64,000 nt of DNA from Gracilariopsis chorda (GCA_003194525.1 NBIV01000230.1:1-64000), one strand, 5' to 3'; shown: positions 42,854-54,891, counted from the first letter of the stretch. Notes: generated by a model from the letters alone, not told the origin. Made by a program: numbers and translations.

Positions 42854-45800
42854 TTACTGATGTGTTGTAGATTGTGGGTTGTAAGGCTTTGAAGAGGTGT
42901 CACGATAGAATCGGTTGATGTAGAAACGATGGAAGCGCCAGTGAAGACGAGGAGTGAATGGCGGGGCGGGGTAGTTTTCTCGAATGACTTGGACTGCACC
43001 TAGAATGGAGGTGGAAGGAATGAGGCCGAACCAAGGAGATACCTTGTCGTCGGTGGAAGGTTTGGAGATGGGAACTGAATCGGTTGTGTGGTCCCGCTCG
43101 TCATCGGTTGACCACCGAAGGCAGACGCAGTTGAGGGTGATATCGATATTGTCGCGGGGTGGTACGAGTTCAAGGAATTGTACGAAAGCGAATTCCTTTG
43201 TAATGGGGGTGGAAGAGCTTGAAGAGGGGGAAGGTAGTTTGACGCGAACTAGGGCAATGAGCTTGGAGACCCATACAATGGGTGTGGATCGAGAGGAGGA
43301 GTTGGTTCCTGCGACAAGGATATGGGAGAACTTTGGTGATCTGGAAGGTCCGAATGATGGAACGGTGAAGATGCGCTGGAGGAGAGGGACGGAGGGTTAT
43401 TGGAGGACGAGTTCGTTTCGTTCTTGGTTGTAATTGTGTAGTGTTGGGATGTAACCGCCGACGACGTATGCGGATTTGACGAAGGTGAAACGAGTTTGAC
43501 GTAGGTTGTTGGGTGAGGGATTTAGCTTGAGATATTCGATGGAAAGGGAGACGAAGGAATGAAGTGTGGTGGGACCTAGTTGTGAGATGATGGAGAGCGT
43601 GTCTGAGGAGAAGAGTTCTTGAAGAAATTTTGGACTTGCGTTGGGGGTGGATGCAAGATACTTTGCGGCGGTGAAGATGTCGTAGAAGGAAAGATGTTTT
43701 CCGTGACGTACGAAGGAGGGTTTGCATGGTTGCGGTTGAGTTTGAGGTTGAGCATGGGAGGATAGGGAAGGGTCTGCGGAAAGTGCATTCCAGTCTTTGA
43801 AGAGATTGGACCGGTCTATAGCACGGATGGTTTCTGTATGGGCGGTGGCTCTTCGCTTGGAAGTTTTGGAGTAATGTGATTCGAAGAGGACGTGGGCGTG
43901 CTCGAAGATTCTTGCGTCGTTGAAGTGGAGACCCCCATATCGGCGTATTTCTTAGACGATGTGGTCGAGGAGATGGGACTTGAGGATGTCGAGGTAGGAG
44001 GAGTGGTAGTGTCCGAGAATGGATGCAGCTGTGACTTTGAAGGATCTGATGTGTTTTTCGAGAGATAGGAGGGAGGTGTCTGTCCATTCGTGGGAGGAGT
44101 TGTATCGCATAGCGGAGAGAAGGAGGTCTGTGTACTTGGTAAAGACAGAAGTGATGGGGAAGGAGTCGGTTTCTTTGCAGCATCTGTCGAAGAAGGCGCC
44201 GATAAAGGGGAAGACCATGTCGAGGGTGCGGTAATCCTTTGCTTCCAGCATTCCTCGTAAGCCTTCGGTGGTGAAGAAGCCGTTGAGGGCTTGGGAGTTG
44301 TCGGTTGTGGAGAAGTCGATGTGGAGGCCGGGTGCGGGGGAGTCCTTTTCGATGGCGGCGAGGATGGAGTTGGAGTGTTTGAGGATTGAGGTGCGGATGG
44401 AATGGAAGGAACGTTTGGTGTTGTTGGGGCCGACTGTGGTGAAGAGTGACTCGGAGCGGAGTCGTTCGATGGCGGTGGCTTTGATGAGCTTTGAGACGCC
44501 GATGTGGAAGTTGTGAAGGGGTTCAAAGGCGAAGATGTTGTAAAAGGAGAGAAGGGGAGTGATGTTGAAAATTGCGTAAGATTCGAAGAGAGAGGGATAC
44601 TTTGCGAGGGAGAGAGAGTGGAGGACTCTGGTTGCTTGTAACTTTTTGGTGCGAGGGACTTTTGGCTTGTGGGCAAGCTGGGCTTCGTCGGACTTGCGAA
44701 GGAGAGCGGCGTGTTCTCTGCGTTTGTATCGAGTCTGGGATTGTGTGCCGAAGTGGATGGGGTTTGTGTTGAGGGAGAGGTGTTCGCGGGGGACGGTACA
44801 TCTGGGGCAGGGGTGATGTGGTCGTGTTCCGTGCGAGATGGCGAGGATGTTCTTTGCCTCTGGGATATCTGTGCAGTAGCTGGAGAGGATGGGGTGGCAG
44901 TGGCGGAGTACACCGTGGGCGTCCCGGAATGAGAAACCGAGGAGGGCGGAAGGGAGGAGTGGGTTGAGGATTGCAGAGATGGCGCGCTGAATGAGGTCCA
45001 TTCTTGTTTCGCGTGGGATGTTGGAGGACGAATGTGGGATGAAGTCTGCGTGGTCGGGGGAGGAAGAGGGGGAGAAGAAGGTTGGGAGGTATCCAAGGAG
45101 GGTGAGGTTTTCGGAGATACACTTTCGGCGGAATGCGTCTGAGAAGTTGAGAAGGGTGATGTGAAGGGGATATGAGTTGATGGAGGAGCTCTTGAGTGAG
45201 GTGGCGGACTTATCGGAGTATAACTGGACGAGACCGACGAAAGATTCCATACCGGTTGTTTCGGGGGTGTGCCAGACGATGTCATTGATGTGGCACTGCA
45301 TGATGGCTTGTTTGAAGGCAGGAACGACTTTGTTTCCAAATGCTGCGGCCATAGGATGGGCGAAGGCGGGTGTGGAAGAGGAGGAAGGGGAAAATTGTGA
45401 GACGGGTTGGAAGAAGGTGTTGTTGAAGTGTGCGAGAGCGAGTTGTTGCTTCAGGACATCTGTGGCGCGTTTTTGGAAGAGGGTTGCGGAGAAGGAGTTG
45501 TGCTTGTCGGTGAGTGTGAGAGGGAGGAAGCCGGTGGAGCTGATGCATTCCTTGAGGAGGTGTTCTTGGAGTGCGAGGCACTGCTTTGCAGAGGAGATGG
45601 ATTTCTGGAAGGATGACTTGGAGAAGTCTGGGTGGTTGAGAAGGGAGATGAGTTCGTCGGCTTTGCGTGTGCTGAAGGAGGAAGCGATGGAGGAGATGCA
45701 GAGGACGAGTTGCTCGAGATAGGGGTTGTTGAGGAGAGGGGAGGGGGATTGGGACGAGGTACGGGGAGGTGAGTTTGAGGAGGAGACTGAACAGAGGGCG

Positions 45801-46108
45801 TGACTTGCCATATGGTGTGCGTCTTGGGTTTGGAGGGAAAGGGAGGCCTGTTGGATCTGATAGGGTTCATCTTCGGCGAGGGGGACGTTGTCGGAAGGGC
45901 GGTGCGAGGGAGTGGGAGGAGGAATGGTGGAGAGGTTTGGAACGGATTTTCGTCGCTTGGTCCTTGGAGGGAACTGGACAGGAGCGTTGGCGGAGGAGGA
46001 AGGGCGTTTGTTGGGGGTGAGTCGATGAGAGCACCTGCGTTGGTGACTCTGGAGAGAGAACGCGGTGCAGTCATAGAAGGTGCAACGGGGATGGCAACAG
46101 GGTATCAT
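42854..46108 (-). pseudogene. Plavaka/KDZ-like transposase (two in-frame stops)
   Basis: One frame of 1085 codons from the ATG at 46108 (open without ATG to 46306). It begins with a zinc finger (CCHPRCTFYDCTAFSLQSHQ), the usual N terminus of Plavaka-type proteins. The central region includes ALLGFSFRDAHGVLRHCHP, then HGTRPHHPCPRCTVPREH, the CPRC..P block typical of the family, and SLFESYAIFNITPLLSF. After TAA at 43952 the same frame continues with EIRRYGGLHFNDARIFEHAH, matching the conserved helical end of the transposase domain. After TAA at 43394 it goes on to a C-terminal domain ending RFHRFYINRFYR. The stops interrupt otherwise well-kept sequence, so inactivation is recent or they lie in unrecognised introns. 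Convergent with the cargo genes. Confidence 0.75.
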
Positions 46109-46306
46109 GGCGGGGGAAGGAGAACGGAGAACGGGATGCTTGGAAACAGAGAAGGGAGGGTGGTGGCGGAGTGGGATATCGGGGAGTGTAATATTATCTC
46201 GCACGTAGATGAGGTGGTGCACGTGATGCAGAGCGTCTTTTCGTAGAGCGTGGGGTAGAGCATGCGATGCAGGGAGCAGGTCGGGCAACGGGTGAAAGAA
46301 AGCCAA

Positions 46307-46636
46307 ACCTATTGGGTTATTTAAACGCTATGTATCTATTCTATCTATTATATTTTGCTATTTGAAGGGGCACTCGCTCAGGACCAGTAAGATTTGGATT
46401 CCACGTGCACCTGAGAGGGTAGGTATTAGTGTAGTCTGGTGCTAGTTTTACCTCCAAAGAAACTGGGAAATGTCTAGTATACTGCTAGTCTTTTGTCCCA
46501 AGCAAACTAGCTCTGTGCTATGTATGGAACTATTTTGCGAAATTTGATTCATTCAAAATTGGGTTTGAAGAGTCGTTATTCGTTCATTTTAATTCTTTGC
46601 CTTTTGAATGCCAAACTGGCATAACGAGAACACCGA
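46307..46636. promoter_or_regulatory. Right end of the transposon: transposase promoter and subterminal repeats
   Basis: Non-coding. Contains TGCTAGTTTT (46440), CTGCTAGTCTTTT (46482) and the inverse AAACTAGC (46504), matching motifs at the left end, then the terminal repeat ending CGAGAACACCGA. These repeats are typical transposase-binding sites. The transposase promoter must also be here. Confidence 0.6.
46619..46636 (-). repeat. Right terminal inverted repeat (18 bp)
   Basis: Reverse complement matches the left end in 16 of 18 positions. Confidence 0.75.
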
Positions 46637-46780
46637 GGCTCGGCACCTGGGCGCCAAACACCTCCGGGTACTGGGAGCCCAAGCACCTCGCCGGCCATCA
46701 GAGTAAAAACCACTGCCCAACCGGTCCTCACTCACCGACGCGAGGAGGCAACTGCTTGGGAGGGACTTTGTGCCCGCTTC
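46637..46780 (+). repeat. Copia LTR 3, right part (with target duplication)
   Basis: After the duplicated GGCTCG, sequence equals the last 138 bp of the 210-bp LTR and stops at CCCGCTTC, where LTR 1 passes into its internal region. It carries about six differences from LTRs 1 and 2, unlike its identical left part. Confidence 0.7.
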
Positions 46781-47394
46781 TTGGTCGGATCGACGCGAGC
46801 ACGACTCGGTATCCACGAACGTTACCCCTTTCCTGCGCTTGCTGACGTTCCCTACGCACTGCTTCTACCTCACTGACATACGAAGACCAAAGGTCTTCTT
46901 CCTATGTCAGGTTGTGTCATCTGTTTTACAGCCCCCCATCTTTTGCCCTAAGTGAAGAAGTACATATGAGATATGATCTCAAAATCTTTTGGGGACAATC
47001 CCTCTCGCTTCTTCCACTAAACCCACCCCTCTCTTCGTTTTTTTCACGATCACCGCCTCCGCCACCAGAAGATAAGCGCTGCCGCTGCGCCCCGCGCACC
47101 GAACCGCATTCTCGTCCGGCCCTCGCCCACAAACCCAACAAATGCGCATCAACAACAACCAGCACCCCACCACTGCCGGTTTTTCCTACTCCACCGCTCC
47201 TTCTCCGCCGCTTTAGCACGCCAGCTATCTGCCGCCTCAGCCTGCACTCCCGAATCATACTGTGCATTATTCGCAATCACTCGGTCAGTTACCGCACACA
47301 GTTCATGTCTTCTTTATTGCTCAACATGCCGCGTATGCCCCTCGTCAACGCCGAACCACCGCCGCCCCGCGCTATCGTCCGATCAAAGGCACGA
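46781..47394. other. Flank with hairpin and region related to 5669-5800
   Basis: An imperfect hairpin at 46873-46910 (CTGACATA...GAAGACC, AAA loop, GGTCTTC...TATGTCAG). From about 46920 the sequence resembles the upstream part of the 5929 gene, including a short palindrome TGAGATATGATCTCA. It lacks the zinc-finger coding part present there. No supported gene. Confidence 0.45.
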
Positions 47395-48121
47395 AAAAAT
47401 ACCCTAAGAGGTATAATGCCTTTTGCCAAGCTGGTCCGTCATGGCAAAAATGTGTCCCATAACAGGTTATTATGGGTTGTTCCTTGGACCTAGTATGCAG
47501 AACTAGGGGGTATGCAAATAGAAAAATTTTCTATAAAATCCCGAGTTCGGCGGCCTCCAAGCCAACTCGGGCCAGACCACTTCTCCTCCCTATGGCAACC
47601 CCCACCTTCTCTTAGAGCAGTCTGCTCCTACTTTCCATCAACGACACTCTTGACCACTCACCTCGTCACTTGTTGCGGCTCGGTCTCCCGCATTTTCCCA
47701 CTTGCTTGTACTACACTTCCTTTGTTTGGGCCCGTCTTTTGTAGCACGGTACACTTCGGCCACTTACCAGACCTAAGGTTTTGGTCGTGCGTGTTGACCA
47801 TTGTGCTATACAAGGACTTATCATCAGCACTACGCTAGATCTAATGTTTTGATCGCGTAGGTTATCCGCTGGTGCAGTCTCTATGCTACATTGTCTCGGG
47901 CTTTGTCGCTCGTTGTGTTTTACGGTCACTACCGGGTTTCTTTCCTACCTTTCATATTGGTTCTTTGTCGCAGTTTGTGCCTATCTAGTACATTGGCATT
48001 GCACGTCTGTGCTGGTACTCTTGAGCTAGGAATATATTTTTAATCTACTCTCCAGCAAATAAGGGTACAAATAGAACTGTCATCTTCCTGTGTCGTAAAA
48101 CCGTGCAACATGACACTCACA
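47395..48121 (+). repeat. Dispersed 0.7-kb repeat, copy B (possible solo LTR)
   Basis: Homologous to 7324-8014. TATAAAA at 47532-47538 and the CCCGAGTT...AACTCGGG hairpin at 47540-47571 are conserved, as is the ~60 bp that follows. Confidence 0.55.
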
Positions 48122-48599
48122 TCATCCCTGTCTATGGGTGAGCTTCCACTGTTCTGTAAGAGAATGCAAGCGAGTGGTCAGGTACAACAGGTTTACCTGA
48201 TGGTCAACAGCTCAGAGCTGCAGAGCAACTGCACATGACTAGAACTACGATGAGTGTCATTCTCAGAATGACCTCAGTACTTATACTAGTTAAAGGGTTG
48301 CGATGTAGTTACATCTAATGGTCGTATGTCTTAGTGGGTACCACCATATTACATCTTCCTCATCTTCTATTGACGATTGAGCGTATAGATAAATGAGGGC
48401 CGGTATTGCACTTGGGAAGACAGATATTACAGCACAAAAGCATTTTGTACTCATATATTTGCTACAGAAGTTTGCGAAACATGACAAAACTTCGAAACCG
48501 CCGCTTTCCCTTCCTTCAAAAGTAACTCTTACCTTTAGTAATTCTTTTCATGAAATTAGTCGCTGGTTTTATCTTTTACCATGAACCCCCACTACCAGT
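48122..48599. other. Flank of the Ty3/gypsy element
   Basis: No gene seen. The last five bases before the LTR are CCAGT, matching CCATT after the far LTR in four of five positions. Confidence 0.5.
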
Positions 48600-49125
48600 T
48601 GTAGGAGAATGACAATTGGGCAGATGCAGTGGTGAAGTAACCATGGGGCTGGGCTGGCAGAGGTCAGAACATTGCTGGCCGAAATATTCCACGTGGCCAA
48701 GCTAGGTGCCTGTGCAGGAGATACGAGGGGACAGTGCGAGTGCCAAGGCACTGTGGCCATAGGTTTTATTATGTAGCTAATTTTATTTAATTTGTTAGGA
48801 TAGTGCCCGGAGGTCAGAGCGCCTCGCCAGCCATATAGGCTGGCTCGAGTGCCGCCGATCTCCGAAGTGTAAAGACAAGCACCCTCACCATTTTCTTGCA
48901 GCCATATGCAGCCAGTAAGACTCCAAAGGCCTACAAGCCATCGCTACCATTCTCCCGACCTGTAGGGACTTGAGATAGCGCCCGCCCATTGCGCCTCGCG
49001 GCCAGTTGGTGCCCGCGTTACTAATAGATTCAATGGATTGTCACCACAGTGGTTGGCTCTCTGCCACTACTAACCCCTAGTACACTACTACCCCAGTTGG
49101 CCAAAGGACGTAGTATTCTACTACA
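48600..49125 (+). repeat. Ty3/gypsy 5' LTR (526 bp)
   Basis: Pairs with 57482-58007 at equal length with a modest number of base differences, so the insertion is fairly young but not new. Confidence 0.9.
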
Positions 49126-49127
49126 AC

Positions 49128-49145
49128 TGGCCTCCCGACCTAGAA
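49128..49145 (+). promoter_or_regulatory. Primer-binding site
   Basis: TGGCCTCCCGACCTAGAA starts with TGG (complement of tRNA 3' CCA) two bases after the LTR, as in many Ty3/gypsy elements. CTCCCGACCTAGAAG recurs at 62333 in the second element. Confidence 0.65.
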
Positions 49146-49251
49146 GCCTACAGGAACAGCCGTTTGGACCTTAAGGAAAGAAGTTTATGCATAGGACTTC
49201 TACCACTGAACTATTAGTCGACGCAACTGGCTCGAAAGCAACACCGACCGT

Positions 49252-51009
49252 ATGGGTAACCAACAACCAAACCCAAGGAACGAAGACCAACAAGGAACCC
49301 CGGGAGCAGCCGCACCTCCCGCAGTCGCCGTAACCCCATTGTCCGCCCAAGTGGACAATGATAGTGACCGTAGTAGTACCCGCAGCCGCTCCAGTGGACG
49401 TGTTATAGACCCTGTGGACAATCCTGAAAGCATAACCAGAGATTCGCCATTTGTTGCTCGCCTCCGCGAGAGGATGGATCAGCTCAATTTTCCGCAAGGC
49501 CCAAGGAATGATGGAGAACAGCCTCAGGACTTAGCTGCTACCGTAACCACCCGCCGTATGGGGGAAGATGTTGCCGCTCTCCTATGGCCGCAATTCCACT
49601 GTTGGTGCAAAAGCCAAGTGGAGCAGTTCCTTAGTGACCAACTGGATAGAGCACTACGGGAGCGCCTCTCCTCTTTGGCAGACCAACTGGTTCCTCAGGT
49701 TGTGCAATCAGATGTCCTCGTGGAGTCCATTGCCACGAACATCCAAGGGGATATCACCCGCCAGGCAGGCACATTTCACAGCCCTCGTGCTATTTCTCAA
49801 AGTTTACCATTGGATGTCCATCGGTCAACACACACCGGACCTCAGGGAGCAGCTCTAGAAATAGCCCCTCGCCTGGTTACAGCACAGGAAAGCCCATTGG
49901 GTTATATACCGCCTGGAGAAGAGAGACTCCAGAGGCAAAGAGGCCGTGCGGGAGATAAGACCAATGGACAACATGGCGTTCGGTACGCCAACGAGTACCT
50001 CCAGGACGATGAAGAGCTCGCCCAAAAGGACCTCGTAGATACCGAGACCCATAGGAAGAAGAGACGCAGCCGAAGGCGTAAGTCGAGGACGAACCATCGG
50101 AAGAGGCACCACTAGGAGTCGAGCGATGACCATTCGGACTCGTCGGACTCGTCCGATACCGATACGGATGAGGCGGATGTTCGGCGCCTCAAACCATTGG
50201 TCACGACTAATGAGCTTTTCCAGAAGGTCTTAGACGTGAACACGTACCGTTTGATGGATCGGTCCACGCGGTACACCTCTTCGGTCGCCAAGAAGATTGC
50301 CAGGTGGGCGAAAAGAATGCAACTGACCGACACGGACAAGTTTTCTGGGAAGGACCCATTACAGTCCTTAGATTCTTGAGCTCGTTCCAGGTGGCCTGTA
50401 ACCAGAACGGAGTCCATGAAGGAGCGGCGCGTTTTTTGCTTCCAGTTTTTCCTAAGTGGACAAGCGAAGGATCAAGTGGTTGCCAAGGTCTCCGGCTCGG
50501 TCAACCCCATTGATGCCCGAGATCGGGAGCTCCTAAGGACCTATCCAGAGGTTGTTCATTACCTGTTGGAAACTTATGCGACTGATGACCACATAATGGA
50601 CGCCTATCAGGACGTAATTGGATACCATCAGAGTTCCAGCACGTCCGAAACGGATTACGCCAACCAACTTTGGACTAGAGCCCGCAGGTGCGGGAATGTG
50701 TTCTCCGAAGGTCAGCTGAAGGGACATGTTATCGCGGGATTGCTCCCTGCGATACGGACTCATGTTCGAAACCACCACACTGCCCGTCTGAACTTGACGC
50801 TGCGTCAACTGGTGGCGTATGCCGAACGATACGGTAAGACCTATAGGACTTCCCGTCGAACGGGTGACGCGGAAACTCGGGCTCGCACAAGACCCCTGAC
50901 CAGAGGAGTGAAGGCCCACATGGTAGGGTCCCCGTCAGAGTCGGACTCGGCCTTTGGAAATTCAGACACCGCAGATGCTCTTGCGGTGAGCTTCTCATCA
51001 GCTCCGTGA
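49252..51009 (+). pseudogene. Ty3/gypsy gag
   Basis: 49252-50115 is a polar N-terminal region (MGNQQPNPRNEDQQ, then a Lys/Arg-rich end) closed by TAG. Capsid-like sequence follows: NELFQKVLDVNTYRLMDRST, FSGKDP, then a +/- frame slip between about 50345 and 50430 and return to the first frame at CFQFFLSGQAKDQVVAK, then the conserved ANQLWTRARRCGNVFSEGQL and AIRTHVRNHHTARLN. Related to the gag at 63284 onward. No zinc knuckle was recognised. Confidence 0.7.
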
Positions 51010-51626
51010 GGAGCACCGTCGGCCTTTTCGTCAGGAACGACCACCCCATCGGCCCCGGTGACACCCCGTTATTCTCTGATTGCCCCCAGGAAGGACGTCA
51101 TTACGAAGTCCAATCAGGCCTGTTATATTTGTCTTTCCACGGCCCGGCCGTGTGACCGCATAAAGTATATGCCTGAAGACATCCGCAATGGCATTATGGC
51201 GCGAAGGGAGGAGAACTATCAGGTGCGCCGAGCCTAGGGTTACTTCCGTAGGACCTTCCCTCCGAGCACCACTGGAACGCCAGGGAGCTCAAATTATGTG
51301 ACTCCCCTGACCACACCGGTGAAGCAACCTGAGGTCAACATGGTTGAAGACCCAAGGAATAGCGTCGAATACCGGGACCGACAAGGCGATCTTGCGGTGC
51401 CCACGCCGCAGGAAAACGACCAGAGGGACGCATAGAGGCCTGTCGTTCCTCTTATAACTGCCGCCTCAAACCATCGGACCCGCAGACCACAGGAGCTGAG
51501 AAAAGAAAGAAACCAGAGGACGAAATGACAAGGGTCTCGAGTCGGGTGTATGCTGTGAACCAATGAGAAGACCTGGAGAACGCTGTTTGTGCCCTGAGGA
51601 AGGATAACTACAAGGTATAGGGAACC
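51010..51626 (+). other. Gag-pol junction of the Ty3/gypsy element
   Basis: No long frame; presumably the decayed nucleocapsid and protease start. Short gag-like fragments with CYICLSTARP near 51120 hint at a zinc-binding segment. Confidence 0.4.
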
Positions 51627-54600
51627 TTGGGACTACAGGCCAATACCATAAGGACGTTTACGGCCGTATTGGATACTGGAGCAGGCCCCAATCTGGTACA
51701 TCCGAAGGTCTTACCATTGGGCTGGGAAAAGATGATACAGGAAAAGAAGTCAACGAAGGTAACGGACGCATCACGTCGGCTGATGGAAATTCGCGGAATA
51801 CTTCCGCTTTACGTCCAATTGGGTCACCTGAGTGTTAAGACTTGGTTTCTTGTTTGTCCAAACCTGGGGGCAGAAAGGATCCTAGAGACGAGCTTTATTG
51901 ATAGATATGTAAAGGCAATCTATCCTGGCCAAAAAAGGGTCGTTTTCCATCGAGGACCACAAATGGCGATTGTCGGCTCGCGCCCTGGACCCGAGGCTGC
52001 CCCATCTAAGGTCAAGTTTCCCACGAGGACCGTGTCCAATAAGGTCAGATTGGCAGAAGCGATAGTCATACCGCCTATGACCCAGGTAGCCGCTGCCGCG
52101 GTATGCGAGTCCTCAGGTCTGATTTTGTTGCAAAAGCATCCCAAGTTGGTAACGAAACACCTTTCTCTCATGGCCAATGGAATAATGAATGTGGTACGCA
52201 ACCGGCCCATTGCGGTCACCATGAGCAACTTCCGTGACAAGCCTACACAGCTACCCAAGGATGCAGTTGTGGGGGTATCTATGCCTGCCCCAGTGGCCAT
52301 TCTGGAGATTGACGCGGAGAAGTTGCTTCCTGGGGGTGAACCACCGGCCAATTGGGAAAACTACGTCAACCTTGGGGATGACTTTGAACCCTATAGGAAA
52401 GAAGTCATTGATCTCCTCAAGGACTTTGCTAGCATGTTGAGTGGAAAGCTGGGTGAGATCGATGCCACGAGGCATCGAATTGACCTTAAGGACGGGGCCA
52501 CGCCCCAATATCAGCATCCATATCGGACTGGGCTAAAAGGACAAGAGGTGGTAGCCAAGGAGGTTGAGAAAATGAAGTCCGCTGGGGTCATTGAGCGTGA
52601 ACCATCCACTGAGGCCGAATGGGCTAGACCTTTTGTCCTAGTTGCCAAGAAGGACGGGACCATACAGTTTTGTATTGATTACCGCACACTAAATGCAGTG
52701 ACCAAGAGGGATACTTATCGTATCCCCCGTACGGACGACTGCTTAGATTCCCTTGGGGACGCCCTAATTTTCACCACGTTGGATACCAATTGCCAATTGT
52801 GGGTATTGGCAGGTTCCCATGGACGACAAGGCGAAGTCGCTGACTACCTTCACGACCAACGAGAGATTATTCCGATTTACACGGATGCCCTTTGGTCTTA
52901 TGAATGCCCCAGCTGCTTTCCAGCGGGCCATGGATATCAATTTGTCCAGGGTCAAATGGAAATTTGCCTTGGTCTACCTAGATGATGTGATCATCCTTTC
53001 CAGGTCCAGTAGGGAACACTTCACACATGTGAAGGCAGTCCTTAGGTTACTCCAGCATGCTGGTGTCACACTAAAATTGAAGCAGTGTTTCTTCTTCCAG
53101 CCCTCCGTGGACTAACTTGGCCATGTGGTCCTGCCGGGTAAACTCCAAGTGGCCCAAGTTACAACAAAGGCTATACGGGAAGCACGACCCCCTAGGACCC
53201 ATACGGAATTGCGCTCCTTCCTTGGCCTTTGTAATGTTTACCGTAGGTTTGGGACCCCTTCGGAATTTGACGACCTCACGGACGAGCAGTATGAGGCCTA
53301 TCAGAACCTCAAGGACCATTTGGTTAATCCGCCGGTCTTGGCGCTACCCAAGGCCAATAAACCGTATATCCTAGATACGGACGCATCTGCGACCCAAGTG
53401 GGCTGTGCCCTTCTACTCGAGCAGGAGGCCGCTAAGGATTATCGCCCAATTGGCTACTAGAGTAGGTCCCTGACCAAGGCCGAAAGGAACTATAGCAGCG
53501 CGGAAAAGGAATGTTTGGACATCGTGTGGTCAGTGCTCCATCTTCGGCCTTATTTGGAAGGAACTCGCTTTACGATTAGGACAGATCACCACTCCCTCCG
53601 CTGACTACTGAACATTACGGACGCATCCTCCCGTCTGGCCCCGATGGAGATTGCGCCTGGCCGAATTCGATTACGAAGTGACCTATAGGCCATGGCAGAA
53701 ACATGAGGCCGCAGATGCACTGTCAAGCATCCTGACCGATGGTACGGACCAAACTCCCCTGGACGGCTGGACGATGAGATTCCCACCATCTGGGACGGAC
53801 CACAGTACACTGATGACAAGGGAGAGGAACCACCGATGGCTGAGGTGAGAATGGCCGAATGGACGGACGGACACGGCGCAGCGATCTTATGTGCCGTGGA
53901 CTGGGAAGATCCACCGTTGGATATTCATATGGCCCAGTCGGAAAGCGCGGATCTTACCCCAATACCCCTCGAGGAATTCCTTCAGGCCCAGAAAACGGAC
54001 GATTACTGCGCCCAGATAGGAGAGAAAGTAGGGACCCCTGGGTGGCTGTTTGATTATGAAGGCCAAGGCATATTATGTCGCAGGTCACCATTGGACGGGG
54101 CGATACAGCGGGTAGTGCCTAAGGCCTTTCGGGCACGCCTTCTTTACCTCGCGCACTATCCGAGGTTGTCTGGCCATCTTGAAGGGACTAAGATGTATCA
54201 GACCCTGAGGAGATACTTCTACTGGCCCCTGATGGCCAATGACATAATGGAGACCGCAAGGACTTGTGCAGCATGCGCAAAGACCCGAAAGACAAGAGCG
54301 GTACATCAAGGGAAACTGAAGTTAATCCCAGCGGCCGGGCCTTTGGAGTTCATTGCTATGGATATCCTAGGGCCATTTCCGAAGTCGACCCTCGGCAACC
54401 GATTTATATTGGTGATTACCGATCGGTTTACCAAGTTGACCCGGGCAATTCCACTCAAATCAACAACCGCCACGGACGTCACCATGGCTTTCCTTGTCCA
54501 TTGGATTTATCCCTATGGACTGCCACTCTATCTCCTTACGGACAATGGCTCCCAGTTTATCTCCAAATTCTTTGAGCATGAGTGCGCTACAAAGTCCGTT

Positions 54601-54891
54601 GATATGGCTATGAGCCCAAGGACGATACTTCGGTTCCGAAGTCAGACATCCCGGATAATTTTGTGGCCCGCTATTGGTCAAAAACAGGCCACACGGAGCG
54701 TGATCTTAAGGAGGGGGTATCCCTGGCCACAAATTTGGGCCAGCACGGGCCCAATCCGCCTCCACCCAATAGGAACACTGCTTTTGGCCACGGCGCCCAC
54801 GAAACCGGCTCCCACGCCGCCCCACTCGCTGGCCGCGCGCCAGTTCTTCCGAAGGGTTACCGCGAAGATGACCAACTTGGACGCCATATAA
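51627..54891 (+). pseudogene. Ty3/gypsy pol (protease, RT, RNase H, integrase)
   Basis: Protease motif VLDTGAGPNLV near 51670. The RT starts in the same frame (GVIEREPSTEAEWARPFVLV, FCIDYRTLNAVTKRD), shifts near 52790, and continues at 52819 with FRFTRMPFGLMNAPAAFQRA and the catalytic YLDD (52975). RNase H (ILDTDASATQVGCALL; RTDHHSLR) is broken by TAG at 53458 and TGA near 53602. The integrase (53836-54600) keeps the HHCC part (CAACAKTRKTRAVHQGK), DILGPF and LTDNGSQF, but the region with the third acidic residue is missing or scrambled, suggesting a deletion near 54600. Confidence 0.8.

Larger units (their letters stand above)
30446..46636. mobile_element. 16.2-kb DNA transposon with epigenetic-type cargo (Plavaka/KDZ-like transposase)
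   Basis: It splits copia LTR 3. Ends are inverted: the left starts TCGGTGTTCTCGGAATGC and the right, reverse-complemented, reads TCGGTGTTCTCGTTATGC. Flanking 6-mers AGCTCG (30440-30445) and GGCTCG (46637-46642) look like a target duplication with one mismatch. GCTAG-type motifs recur inside both ends. Gene order: coiled-coil protein (-), 2OG-Fe(II) oxygenase-like (-), acidic ORF (-), ParB-like (-), palindrome pair, methyltransferase-SET (+), three unknown (+), transposase (-). Most genes have one or a few frameshifts or stops. Confidence 0.85.

Noticed and set aside
43170..44183. 337-codon His/Arg/Leu-rich frame on the - strand
   Set aside because: Shadow of the transposase C-terminal part, which reads with motifs in the main frame.
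43816..45339. 507-codon Ser/Thr/Pro-rich frame on the - strand
   Set aside because: It overlaps the transposase in another frame; its low-complexity composition is what a shifted reading of that coding sequence gives, and it has no family motif.
46912..47493. 193-codon + strand frame crossing into the 0.7-kb repeat
   Set aside because: Pro-rich and crosses a repeat boundary; no similarity to the gene in the related region at 5929.
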